A stretch of 64,000 nucleotides of DNA from Hyphomicrobium sp. (GCA_030148725.1 JASBSU010000031.1:173433-237432), one strand, 5' to 3'; shown: positions 10,164 through 21,959, counted from the first letter of the stretch. The notes: generated from the letters alone by a model not told the origin. Program-made: numbers and translations.

Positions 10164-10275
10164 CTCTCCCCCGATTTCGTTCCCCGAACGCACCCTAACG
10201 GCGGTGCGCGGCCGCGTTAAGAGTCTCGTTGCCGCCTCTTGCTAAGTCTTGTCCGCTGGTGCCGGGAGAAGAGCG

Positions 10276-11127
10276 ATGGGCAACATCGAGGCGAAGGGTC
10301 TGCATATCCGTGCCATGCAGCCGGCGGACTTGAATACCGCCGCCGACTGGGCAGCCGCCGAGGGCTGGAACCCGGGCCTGGCGGACACCGCATGTTTTTC
10401 CGTGATCGACCCGGCAGGCTTCCTCGTCGGCGAGCACGAAGGCAAACCCGCCGCGATCATCTCCAGCGTCAACTACGGCGACGCCTTCGCCTTCCTCGGC
10501 TTCTACATCGTGCGCCCGGAACTACGCGGACGTGGCTTCGGCATCGAGATCTGGCGCGCCGCCATCGCTCATTCCGCGCCGCGCGTCATCGGACTCGACG
10601 GCGTCGTCGCCCAGCAGGACAACTACCGCAAGTCGGGCTTCGCGCTCGCCTACGGCAATGTGCGTTACGGCGGCGTCCCGGACGTCGAGCGGCCACGTGC
10701 CCCGACGATCCCATTGCGCGATGTCCCCTTCGAGATGCTCGCTGCCGACGACGCTGCCTGCTACCCCGGCGACCGGCCGGCATTCTTGCGCGCCTGGATC
10801 GACGCCCCCGGCCACGTCGGCCACGCATGCGTTCGTGACGGCCGTCTTGTTGCGTGGGGCGTCATCCGTCCCTGCCGCAACGGTCGCAGGGTCGGACCGC
10901 TCTACGCCGCGGATCGCCAGTCCGCCGAGGCCGTGTTCTCAGCTCTCGTAGCGAGCGGTACCGGCGAGGTGTTCATCGACGTTCCCGAGCCGAACAGAGC
11001 TGCTATCGAGCTTGCCACCGCTGCCGGCCTGAAGCCGAGCTTCCAGACGGCGCGCATGTACACCGGCCCGATCCGCCCCGTCGCCCTCGACCGCATATTT
11101 GGCGTCTCGACACTCGAGGTCGGCTGA
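10276..11127 (+). CDS. GNAT family N-acetyltransferase with C-terminal Acetyltransf_18-like domain
   Basis: FAFLGFYIVRPELRGRGFGIEIWRAAIAH; C-terminal LATAAGLKPSFQTARMYTG. Confidence 0.85.
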   Translation: MGNIEAKGLHIRAMQPADLNTAADWAAAEGWNPGLADTACFSVIDPAGFLVGEHEGKPAAIISSVNYGDAFAFLGFYIVRPELRGRGFGIEIWRAAIAHSAPRVIGLDGVVAQQDNYRKSGFALAYGNVRYGGVPDVERPRAPTIPLRDVPFEMLAADDAACYPGDRPAFLRAWIDAPGHVGHACVRDGRLVAWGVIRPCRNGRRVGPLYAADRQSAEAVFSALVASGTGEVFIDVPEPNRAAIELATAAGLKPSFQTARMYTGPIRPVALDRIFGVSTLEVG

Positions 11128-11243
11128 CAGCCCGGGCTGCTGCCCGATGAGGCTGCGCCGCCACAAAAAACCGCACGCCCTTTCACCGCCGCGCCACATG
11201 ACGTATGGGGTGCCGGAACACGTTTAAGGGGCGCCCGGCACGC

Positions 11244-12866
11244 ATGATCCGTCTCGACAATATCAGCAAGCAGAACGGCCATCAGATCGTCTTCATCGAG
11301 GCGTCCGCCGCTCTCAATCGCGGCGAAAAGATCGGCCTCGTCGGCCCGAACGGCGCCGGCAAGACGACGCTGTTCCGCCTGATCACGGGACGCGAGCAGC
11401 CGGACGAAGGCCAGGTCTCGACCGACCGCGGCATTACCATTGGCTACTTCAGCCAGGACGTCGGCGAGATGTCGGGCCGTTCCGCCGTTGCCGAGGCGAT
11501 GGATGGTGCAGGTCCCGTGAGCGAGGTCGCCGCCGAGCTGAAGGAGCTCGAAGCCGCAATGGCCGACCCCGACCGCGCCGACGAAATGGAAGAGATCATC
11601 AAACGCTACGGCGAGGTGCAGGCACGCTTCGAGGAGCTTGGCGGCTACGCGCTGGAAGGCCGCGCACGCGAAGTTCTCGCCGGACTGTCCTTCACCCAGG
11701 AGATGATGGACGGCGACGTCGGCGCGCTGTCGGGCGGCTGGAAGATGCGCGTCGCGTTGGCCCGCATCCTGCTCATGCGCCCCGACGCGATGCTGCTCGA
11801 CGAGCCCTCCAACCATCTCGATCTTGAAAGCCTCATCTGGCTGGAAGACTTCCTGCAGAACTACGAGGGCCTTCTGCTCATGACCTCGCACGACCGCGAG
11901 TTCATGAACCGCATCGTCAAAAAGATCGTCGAGATCGACGCCGGTTCGCTAAACACCTATTCCGGAAACCACGAGTTCTACGAGCAGCAGCGCGCGCTCA
12001 ACGAGAAGCAGCAGCAGGCGCAGTTCGAGCGCCAGCAGGCGATGCTGGCCAAGGAGATGAAATTCATCGAGCGCTTCAAGGCGCGTGCCTCTCACGCTGC
12101 GCAGGTGCAGAGCCGCGTCAAGCAGATCGCCAAGATCGAGCGCGTCGAGCCGCCCAAGCGCCGCCAGGCGGTCTCGTTCGAGTTCCAGCCCGCTCCGCGC
12201 TCAGGCGAGGACGTCGCCAGCCTCAAGGGCGTGCACAAGCGTTACGGTAGCCGCGTCATTTACGAGGGCCTCGATTTCCACATTCGCCGCCGCGAGCGCT
12301 GGTGCGTCCTGGGCGTCAACGGCGCCGGCAAGTCGACCCTGTTGAAGCTCGTGACCGGCTCCGCCTCGCCGGATGCCGGTGCCGTCAACCTCGGCGCCAG
12401 TGTGAAGATGGGCTACTTCGCCCAGCACGCCATGGACCTGCTCGACGGCGAACGCACGGTGTTCGAGGAGCTGGAATACGCCTTCCCGCAGGCCGGCACG
12501 GGATCTCTGCGCACGCTTGCAGGCTGCTTCGGCTTCTCAGGCGATGACGTCGAAAAGCGCTGCCGCGTGTTGTCGGGTGGCGAGAAGGCACGCCTCGTCA
12601 TGGCGAAAATGCTCTACGACCCGCCGAACTTCCTCGTGCTCGACGAGCCGACCAACCATCTCGACATCGCGACGAAGGAGATGCTGATCGAGGCGCTCTC
12701 GAGCTACGAAGGCTCCATGCTGCTCGTTTCGCACGATCGGCGCTTCTTGGCCGCTCTCACCAATCGCGTGCTGGAGCTGACGCCCGACGGCGTGCATTCC
12801 TATGGCGGCGGCTACACCGAGTACGTCGAACGCACCGGCCAGGAAGCCCCGGGACTGCATCGTTGA
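11244..12866 (+). CDS. ABC-F family ATP-binding protein
   Basis: Two Walker A motifs (GPNGAGKTT, GVNGAGKST), two LSGG signatures, two DEP[ST]NHLD motifs. Confidence 0.95.
   Translation: MIRLDNISKQNGHQIVFIEASAALNRGEKIGLVGPNGAGKTTLFRLITGREQPDEGQVSTDRGITIGYFSQDVGEMSGRSAVAEAMDGAGPVSEVAAELKELEAAMADPDRADEMEEIIKRYGEVQARFEELGGYALEGRAREVLAGLSFTQEMMDGDVGALSGGWKMRVALARILLMRPDAMLLDEPSNHLDLESLIWLEDFLQNYEGLLLMTSHDREFMNRIVKKIVEIDAGSLNTYSGNHEFYEQQRALNEKQQQAQFERQQAMLAKEMKFIERFKARASHAAQVQSRVKQIAKIERVEPPKRRQAVSFEFQPAPRSGEDVASLKGVHKRYGSRVIYEGLDFHIRRRERWCVLGVNGAGKSTLLKLVTGSASPDAGAVNLGASVKMGYFAQHAMDLLDGERTVFEELEYAFPQAGTGSLRTLAGCFGFSGDDVEKRCRVLSGGEKARLVMAKMLYDPPNFLVLDEPTNHLDIATKEMLIEALSSYEGSMLLVSHDRRFLAALTNRVLELTPDGVHSYGGGYTEYVERTGQEAPGLHR
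12766..12853 (+). repeat. 88-bp direct repeat, copy 1 (3' end of ABC-F gene)
   Basis: 87/88 identical to 14294-14381; single mismatch C12771/T14299. Confidence 0.95.
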
Positions 12867-12895
12867 CTTTGGTCCGGTGGCGCGACCTTAGATGA

Positions 12896-12927
12896 AAAAG
12901 CCCCCGGGCCGACCAACCGGGGGCTTT
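12896..12927. terminator. Bidirectional terminator between ABC-F and the convergent EF-hand gene
   Basis: Inverted repeat AAAGCCCCCGG...CCGGGGGCTTT with T-run on the minus strand. Confidence 0.8.
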
Positions 12928-12956
12928 GTCAAAACGAGATCCGTGCGCCGGGGCGC

Positions 12957-13244
12957 TTACTTCATATTGTCGACGGTCGCCTGGTTCGCCTTCACCTTCC
13001 CCGCGGCGCACGCCTTGCTGAACTCGTCGGCTGCGATCACCGCATCGCTGTTTGAATCGACCATCGTGAAATCGAGGACGAAAGGCACGTTCGCGCCCTT
13101 GGCGAGCGTATCGCCGTTGGGCGAAGCCATTTCCCAGGCCGCGTTGCACTTTTCGGACGGCACGGGAACGGTCGCGGCGAACGCAGCCGTTGAGAACGCA
13201 ATCGTCGCCAGTGCAGCGCTGAATACCATCGTATGAATTTTCAT
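12957..13244 (-). CDS. Small secreted protein with one EF-hand loop
   Basis: Signal peptide MKIHTMVFSAALATIAFSTAAFA; loop DSNSDAVIAADE fits D-x-N-x-D-x-x-I-x3-E. Confidence 0.65.
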   Translation of the reverse strand: MKIHTMVFSAALATIAFSTAAFAATVPVPSEKCNAAWEMASPNGDTLAKGANVPFVLDFTMVDSNSDAVIAADEFSKACAAGKVKANQATVDNMK

Positions 13245-13532
13245 CGTCGGGGTTCCTATCCTAAAGGCGTGTTGGGGCGATCGCCCTCGAGGCGACCGAC
13301 ACATCAGTGAAGGCTCTGATCTGCCGTCGCGCTCGTCCCTGAAGGTCGTTCCCATCGGCGAAAATATCGCTGTCTCGCGACGTCAAATGCCGCGCACCTG
13401 ATTAGCGTGTTAAAAGGAAAGCCGGTAATTCGGCCGGTTTCGATCGATGACCGATGCGCGGCTTACCAACTTTCCAGAGGGCGCGGGAATATTTCCTGAG
13501 CGCCCGTCGTGGTTTTCGGTGAGCGAGGAATG

Positions 13533-13748
13533 ATGGCAGAGAGCACGGAGCGTATCGACTATCACAAGGATGGCAGCGTGAAAGCGCGCGGAACGATGCG
13601 CGACGGCGAACTTGATGGGTATTGGGAGTGGTTCCGGAAGGACGGCACGAAGATGCGCTCCGGACACTTCGATATGGGCCGACAGGTCGGCGAGTGGACC
13701 ACCTACGACGCCACCGGCCAGCCGCACAAAGTCACGCAGATGAAGTGA
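13533..13748 (+). CDS. MORN-repeat (YwqK-type) small protein
   Basis: YHKDGSVKARGTMRDGELDGYWEWFRKDGTKMRSGHFDMGRQVGEWTTYDATG repeats. Confidence 0.75.
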   Translation: MAESTERIDYHKDGSVKARGTMRDGELDGYWEWFRKDGTKMRSGHFDMGRQVGEWTTYDATGQPHKVTQMK

Positions 13749-13759
13749 GCCGCTCGATC

Positions 13760-14254
13760 ATGCGTAGTCGCCACCCTGTCGACCCACGCGTTGCGAACAT
13801 TGCGTGCGACGCAAACGCTCTCGACTTGACCGGTGGCGCCGCCGATCTGCTGGTGCATCGCTTTCGCACCCTCCTGTCGGAAGGAAAGCTTCGGTTGGTC
13901 ATCGCAGCCGGCGTCCGCGATGAAGTGCAGAATCCGCAAACGCCGCGGGAGGTGCAAGAAGCGATTGTCCCGCAGATATTCAATTTGAGGCCGAGGCTCA
14001 CTCTTTCGCAGAATGACAGCCGCTTCAAAGTCCGAGTGATCTTGCAGGGAAATGCAGCGCCAGGTCGGCATGCCGCTGACGCATCCCATCTCTCCGAGGC
14101 CGCCGAAACCGGATGCGCTTATTTCATAACCAAAGACAGACGCATCCTCCGCAAGCGCGATGAGTTGGCGAGCGTTCTGCCGCCCACGCTGACCATCGTC
14201 GATCTGCAAGAGTTTTTCGAGATCTTCGATGACTTCGCGACCGGCGACACATGA
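13760..14254 (+). CDS. PIN-domain-like protein (putative RNase)
   Basis: IACDANALD at the N-terminus, HAADASHLSEAAETGCAYFITKDRRIL near the C-terminus; acidic residues placed as in PIN folds. Confidence 0.7.
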   Translation: MRSRHPVDPRVANIACDANALDLTGGAADLLVHRFRTLLSEGKLRLVIAAGVRDEVQNPQTPREVQEAIVPQIFNLRPRLTLSQNDSRFKVRVILQGNAAPGRHAADASHLSEAAETGCAYFITKDRRILRKRDELASVLPPTLTIVDLQEFFEIFDDFATGDT

Positions 14255-14293
14255 TCGGCAATTTAGCGCCGCTTCCAGCCGGCGCTATTGGAA

Positions 14294-14381
14294 GCGTGTT
14301 GGAGCTGACGCCCGACGGCGTGCATTCCTATGGCGGCGGCTACACCGAGTACGTCGAACGCACCGGCCAGGAAGCCCCGGG
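14294..14381 (+). repeat. 88-bp direct repeat, copy 2
   Basis: 87/88 identical to 12766-12853. Confidence 0.95.
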
Positions 14382-14394
14382 GCTAATTCGGTAG
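14296..14394 (+). pseudogene. ABC-F C-terminal remnant (VLELTPDGVHSYGGGYTEYVERTGQEAPGLIR*)
   Basis: In-frame with the intact copy ...RTGQEAPGLHR*; reading continues past the repeat to TAG with diverged codons. Confidence 0.85.
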
Positions 14395-14474
14395 CGATCA
14401 CGCCAATTGCACTCGCTGAAAGACTTGCGCCCTGTATGATGACTCTCCGTGCGCGAGGAATTTGGCGGGCAAGT

Positions 14475-15305
14475 ATGACCAAAGAGTCGAAACCAACGGT
14501 GCGTTCAACGACAGGGGAATCAGAATCAACCCAGACAGCCAAGAGCCGCTTGGAGGAGCTTGTCGCATTGGTGCTTGGAACGGCGCGTGCCAAAGGCTGG
14601 AGAGCGTCGGTCGACGCCGAGGACGCAAAGACATTTCGATACGCCACAATAGCCGTCGAGCGCCGCGCTGCTAACAACACAATCACAGGCAACTTTGAAC
14701 TTTTGTGTGATGAGAGGGTGAAGATCACCTACCATAGGACTTCATTTCATTCATATGGGCTGGCCGATCTATACGAGGCGATCAAGAACGAATTCTTCAA
14801 GCTCCCATGGGTAGCAAAGAGCGATCCTCTAAAGTCCGAGCAAAAGACTTCAGAGATTGCTCTTATCGAGAGGGTGCTGCGGAGATTCCATTTCCTCGCA
14901 CGCCAGCTAAGGAATCGGCACGATGACCGACCTGGATTTGAGATCCGAGATGAGTACGACATCCAGGACCTGATGCATGCGGTACTTCGCGGTCTTTTCG
15001 ATGACGTTCGACCCGAAGAGTATACCCCGAGCTATGCGGGTGGATCTTCGCGAATGGATTTTCTTTTGAAGTCTGAGCGCATTGCAATCGAACTCAAACT
15101 GGCGAACGTAAGGCTCAAGGACAAGCAGATTGGTGAACAGTTGCTGATAGACATTGGAAGGTATCAGAGCCACCCCGACTGCCGTCGCCTAATTTGCTTC
15201 GTGTATGACCCATCTGGGCACCTGCGGAATCCCGCGGGGTTAGAGGCGGATCTGAGTAGGACGACCGACAATCTAGAAGTGAAGGTTGTTGTTGTATCCG
15301 TCTAG
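14475..15305 (+). CDS. Solitary PD-(D/E)XK nuclease of the DpnII/MboI restriction-endonuclease-like family
   Basis: EIRDEYDIQDLMHAVLRGLFDDVRPEEYTPSYAGGSSRMDFLLKSERIAIELKLANVRLKDKQIGEQLLIDIGRYQSHPDCRRLICFVYDPSGHLRNPAGLEADL. Confidence 0.82.
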   Translation: MTKESKPTVRSTTGESESTQTAKSRLEELVALVLGTARAKGWRASVDAEDAKTFRYATIAVERRAANNTITGNFELLCDERVKITYHRTSFHSYGLADLYEAIKNEFFKLPWVAKSDPLKSEQKTSEIALIERVLRRFHFLARQLRNRHDDRPGFEIRDEYDIQDLMHAVLRGLFDDVRPEEYTPSYAGGSSRMDFLLKSERIAIELKLANVRLKDKQIGEQLLIDIGRYQSHPDCRRLICFVYDPSGHLRNPAGLEADLSRTTDNLEVKVVVVSV

Positions 15306-15459
15306 AAGCTTGCAGCCGCTTCTCCCGACGCCCGTTGCTAGTCCTGATTACTACCCAACCTCTCCACCCGCTTACATTTCCGTAAAGCCGCCGCGCGGAC
15401 AAAATCTCGGCGCCGGTGCAGATTTAGGTGCGGCTACTCACGCTCAGGAGTACGCACAC

Positions 15460-15861
15460 ATGCTCAAGAAACTGCTGCTCGGAATTCTAGCCGTCGGCGT
15501 CGTCGGGTCAGCCCCCGCCGCGTACGCCAAGAAGGATCCGGCAGCCACCATCAAGCTCTTCGACGGCGACAAAGACGGCACGGTCGACCTCGCGGAGGCG
15601 AAGAAAGCCGCCACGGCACTGTTCGACAAGCTCGAAACCGACAAGGACGGAAAGATCACGGCGAAGGAGTTGCAAGGTCGCCTGTCGAAGGTCGACCTCG
15701 CCGCCGCCGATCCCGGCAAGCACGGCTCGCTCACCAAGGACGAGTATCTCGCGCTCGTCGCGCAGCGCTTCAAAGCCGCCGATCCGGATAATGACGGCAA
15801 GCTCGACGCCAAGGAAATCGCGACGCCCGCCGGCTACACGCTCGTGCGTCTCCTGAAGTGA
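15460..15861 (+). CDS. Lanmodulin-like secreted protein with four EF-hand(-like) loops
   Basis: Signal peptide, four loops separated by 12/13/12 residues, closing DPDNDGKLDAKEIATPAGYTLVRLLK; collinear with remembered Methylorubrum extorquens LanM (NPDNDGTIDARELASPAGSALVNLIR). Confidence 0.8.
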   Translation: MLKKLLLGILAVGVVGSAPAAYAKKDPAATIKLFDGDKDGTVDLAEAKKAATALFDKLETDKDGKITAKELQGRLSKVDLAAADPGKHGSLTKDEYLALVAQRFKAADPDNDGKLDAKEIATPAGYTLVRLLK

Positions 15862-15904
15862 CATCACGCTGCCGGCGACGGGTCACACCTCGCAGGCAAC
15901 TCCG

Positions 15905-16576
15905 CTAGGGCGCCACGCAGCTGGGGTATGGCGCGGACTCTCCCGGCACGATGCGGCACAGGCGTATCGGGCCGAGGTCAGCGAGGCGCTTTTCCCAGGC
16001 GGCTTTGTCGAGCGCGGGAGCCGTGTCGGACGCGGCCCCGCGCGTCGCCCATTGAATGGTATAAAAGTCGCTATCGCCCTTGACCGCGATGATCAGCGCT
16101 TCCTCGCGACGCGGCGAACCGCTGCCGATGACCGTCCCGCAGCCGACGACTGCGGCAAACGATTTGTAGCCGGCGACCTCCGGTGGCGGCAGGGCCAGCG
16201 CAGCGAACGTCTTCGGGCAGAACTTCTTGTAGCCGTTGGCGATGGTGCTGGCGACCGTCACGGGATAGACCTCGCGCTGCTCGGCCAGCTCCTTGGCGCC
16301 GGTCACGGTGATCATCTGCGTCCACTTCTCGACGCTCTCTCCGTTCGGCACCACCTCGCGGATGTAGTTCGAGCCGTCGACGTTCTCGAAGCCGAGCACG
16401 AAATTGGACGGCTGCGAGAAAGCGACGAGCTGGCCGAAGATCGGCGAGACCACCGTGAAGAATGGCGGCAGCTTCTCTTCAGCGGCGCTGCGACCAACGG
16501 ATTGCGGCAGCAGCGAGAAGATCGCCACAGCGAGTGCGACGTATCTCGGCAGGAGGTGAGGGCGGCATTTGGACAT
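15905..16576 (-). CDS. Hypothetical secreted protein
   Basis: Signal-like N-terminus MSKCRPHLLPRYVALAVAIFSLLPQSVG; uninterrupted ORF. Confidence 0.6.
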   Translation of the reverse strand: MSKCRPHLLPRYVALAVAIFSLLPQSVGRSAAEEKLPPFFTVVSPIFGQLVAFSQPSNFVLGFENVDGSNYIREVVPNGESVEKWTQMITVTGAKELAEQREVYPVTVASTIANGYKKFCPKTFAALALPPPEVAGYKSFAAVVGCGTVIGSGSPRREEALIIAVKGDSDFYTIQWATRGAASDTAPALDKAAWEKRLADLGPIRLCRIVPGESAPYPSCVAP

Positions 16577-16613
16577 CGCAGTTTCTTTCGGAACTTGCAG
16601 AATTGACGCCGTA

Positions 16614-19733
<3,120 letters not shown>

Positions 19734-19737
19734 ATTC

Positions 19738-19824
19738 CGTCCCTTCGCCGGTACGAACCGGATCAGGTTCTAAGGGTGCTCACGCGATCAGCGCGATCTC
19801 AGCCGGTTTGCCGGCGCCCCTCGG
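19738..19824 (-). promoter_or_regulatory. TPP (THI-box) riboswitch
   Basis: Minus strand GGGGCGCCGGCAAACCGGCTGAGATCGCG...ACCCTTAGAACCTGATCCGGTTCGTACCGGCGAAGGGA contains CTGAGA, ACCTGATC and GGCGAAGGGA core motifs. Confidence 0.95.
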
Positions 19825-19871
19825 AACATTGCTAATTTGCGCGCTTCAGCGCTGAGATGCAACCCTGCCGA

Positions 19872-21383
19872 TCAGGCGGCAGACCGCGCCGCGACGGCAC
19901 TCGCAACCCAGCTCTTGATTCTGTCTTCTGGCGGAGGACCGTCCTGTCGCAACAGCCGCTGGCCATCGGCAGTGGCCGCATACCTCAACACCGCAGCACA
20001 GAGCGTGCCGGGATCGGCCGCCGCGACGGCGCTGGCATCGTTATAGCCAGCCCCCGTGAGAAGCTGCGCGTGCGTCCCGCGCAAGCCTGGCACGTCCATC
20101 ACCAGCCGCGCCTGATGCTGCCATAGACGCAGCGTCTCGCCGCGTATCCCGAGCGGCGCGAGCATCGGAGCAGCGGCTTCTGGATCCGCCGCGATGAGAT
20201 CGGCGACCGTGAATATGCCGGCTTCCGCCAGTTTCTGTGCCGAGCGCGATCCAATGGATGGGGCCGCCTCGACATCGTCCGACGCCTTGAGGAAAGTCCG
20301 AGGGCTTGCGGTAACCGGATCGGCGACGGTCTTCACGGGAATGGGCTGAGGCGGAGCCTTGCTGGCCCCAGCGGTCTGCACAGATTTGGCCGGCACCTGC
20401 GAAGCGATGGCGGGCTGCGGAGCGACATGTTTTGCAACCCGCTTGGCGCGTGCTGTGGCCTGCTGTGCCGCGCGTGGTGCGAGAACCTCTTTGGCGTGCA
20501 AATCGCGCACCGCACGATCATCCTCCGGCAGCGTCGCCTCGACACGGCCGGTCGCCTGAAGCTCATGATACATCGCCAGCACCTGCGTCCGGTCGGCGGC
20601 GTTGGCGAGCTTCTTCTCGACGAATTTCACTGGGATCTGCAGCGCCGCGAGGAACGTCTCCGCGGTCAGCGAAACCTCCGGTGGCGTGACACCGCTCTCC
20701 GCGAAGGCCCGATCGAGCACGCGTCCGAAGCCCTTCGATGCCTGCGCGATCAATTCGGCAACCACTGCGCGCGCCGTATCATCGAGCCCCGCCGGCGGAT
20801 CGGCGACGCCCCGGTGAATGTCATAGTGCGCGATCAATTTCTCGTACTGCTGGTTCGACGTGTCGGCTCCCAGACACACGAAGTCCTTGAGCCAATGCGC
20901 GCCGCCAGGCACCGCAATCGCGCTTTCGCCGAAGCGCTCCCGGCCAAGCGCCGCGAGTGCGTCGTACGACCGATTGATGCTCCACTCGCAGGCGCGATGG
21001 ATGGCGTTTTCCGCCTCGGTCTGCCCGGTATGAAAGGGATGGAATGGGTCGGTGAAGTAGTGGCTCAGCACGCCCGCTGCGTAGACGGCCTCTTCCCACG
21101 CGCCGCCCCGCAACTTCGTCAGCAGCGTTCCGTACCATTCCTCGGCTTTTTCCGGCGCGCCGCCCCAATAGTCGTCGCGTACGTGCAGCACGTGGTTCTT
21201 GAAGTCCTTGAATGTGTTGTCGGGTGCCTTCGATCCTTCGAGATATTGGCCGACATGCTTGAGGAACAGGTTCTGCCAGCGCTCCGCGTCCGCCACCTCG
21301 AGGGCGCTCAGCGCGTCGAGCGCCAGCTTGTGATGCGTACCGTTGGCGTGCGCGGCGTAGACGATGCGATAGAGGAAATTCAT
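19872..21383 (-). CDS. Zinc-dependent phospholipase C-like protein with C-terminal DUF4332/helix-hairpin-helix region
   Basis: HHKLALDAL, HVRDDYWGG, GVLSHYFTDPFHPFHTGQ; C-term SIGSRSAQKLAEAGIFTVADLIAADPEA. Confidence 0.75.
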   Translation of the reverse strand: MNFLYRIVYAAHANGTHHKLALDALSALEVADAERWQNLFLKHVGQYLEGSKAPDNTFKDFKNHVLHVRDDYWGGAPEKAEEWYGTLLTKLRGGAWEEAVYAAGVLSHYFTDPFHPFHTGQTEAENAIHRACEWSINRSYDALAALGRERFGESAIAVPGGAHWLKDFVCLGADTSNQQYEKLIAHYDIHRGVADPPAGLDDTARAVVAELIAQASKGFGRVLDRAFAESGVTPPEVSLTAETFLAALQIPVKFVEKKLANAADRTQVLAMYHELQATGRVEATLPEDDRAVRDLHAKEVLAPRAAQQATARAKRVAKHVAPQPAIASQVPAKSVQTAGASKAPPQPIPVKTVADPVTASPRTFLKASDDVEAAPSIGSRSAQKLAEAGIFTVADLIAADPEAAAPMLAPLGIRGETLRLWQHQARLVMDVPGLRGTHAQLLTGAGYNDASAVAAADPGTLCAAVLRYAATADGQRLLRQDGPPPEDRIKSWVASAVAARSAA

Positions 21384-21524
21384 GGCGGCGCTCCGAGAGC
21401 GATCAATTGCGCGCGACGCTAGGCGAGTCGCACCCCCGAGCAAACGCAAGCCGCGCCGCCACTGCAACTTGAGCGTGGATGACTTGCGTCGCCGTCGGTA
21501 GGATGCCGATCAGGAAGCCCGGAG

Positions 21525-21959
21525 TTGGGAATGCGGCGCGCCAGACGAAAGGCAACCATGCTCGTCGTGATCGCTCTTTGCGCAACGGCGCTGGCGGGCT
21601 GGTACGGCCAGAGATACTGGCGGATTGCAGCCGATGAGCAAGTCACGGCGGCCCTTGCCGTAAAGCCCGAGGCCGAGGCGAAGCTCGGCAAATCCATCGT
21701 GGGCGATCCCAACCGCTACTTCGCCAGTTATCGGTACATCGACGCCAGCGGACGCGAGCACGCCGGCCGCCAGTCGATCAGTCGCGACCTCTACGAGGCA
21801 CTGTCGCAAGGCGACGTTCCGCTGAAGGTACACTACAGCCGCACTTCGCCGGACGTGAGCGTGCTCGACCTTGAAACGACCCGCTGGGTGTCGCTCCTGC
21901 TTGCCGGACTGGCCGCGTTGATGTGGGTGGCGGCGATATTGCGCCTCGTGAGGAGCTAG
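21525..21959 (+). CDS. DUF3592-like membrane protein
   Basis: N- and C-terminal TM segments; ASYRYIDASGREHAGRQSIS...GDVPLKVHYSRTSPDVSVLD. Confidence 0.65.
   Translation: MGMRRARRKATMLVVIALCATALAGWYGQRYWRIAADEQVTAALAVKPEAEAKLGKSIVGDPNRYFASYRYIDASGREHAGRQSISRDLYEALSQGDVPLKVHYSRTSPDVSVLDLETTRWVSLLLAGLAALMWVAAILRLVRS

Noticed and set aside
14229-14474. N-terminal extension of the DpnII/MboI-like ORF
   Set aside because: Reads the ABC-F repeat in the wrong frame; a start at 14475 (or 14436) after the remnant is more plausible.
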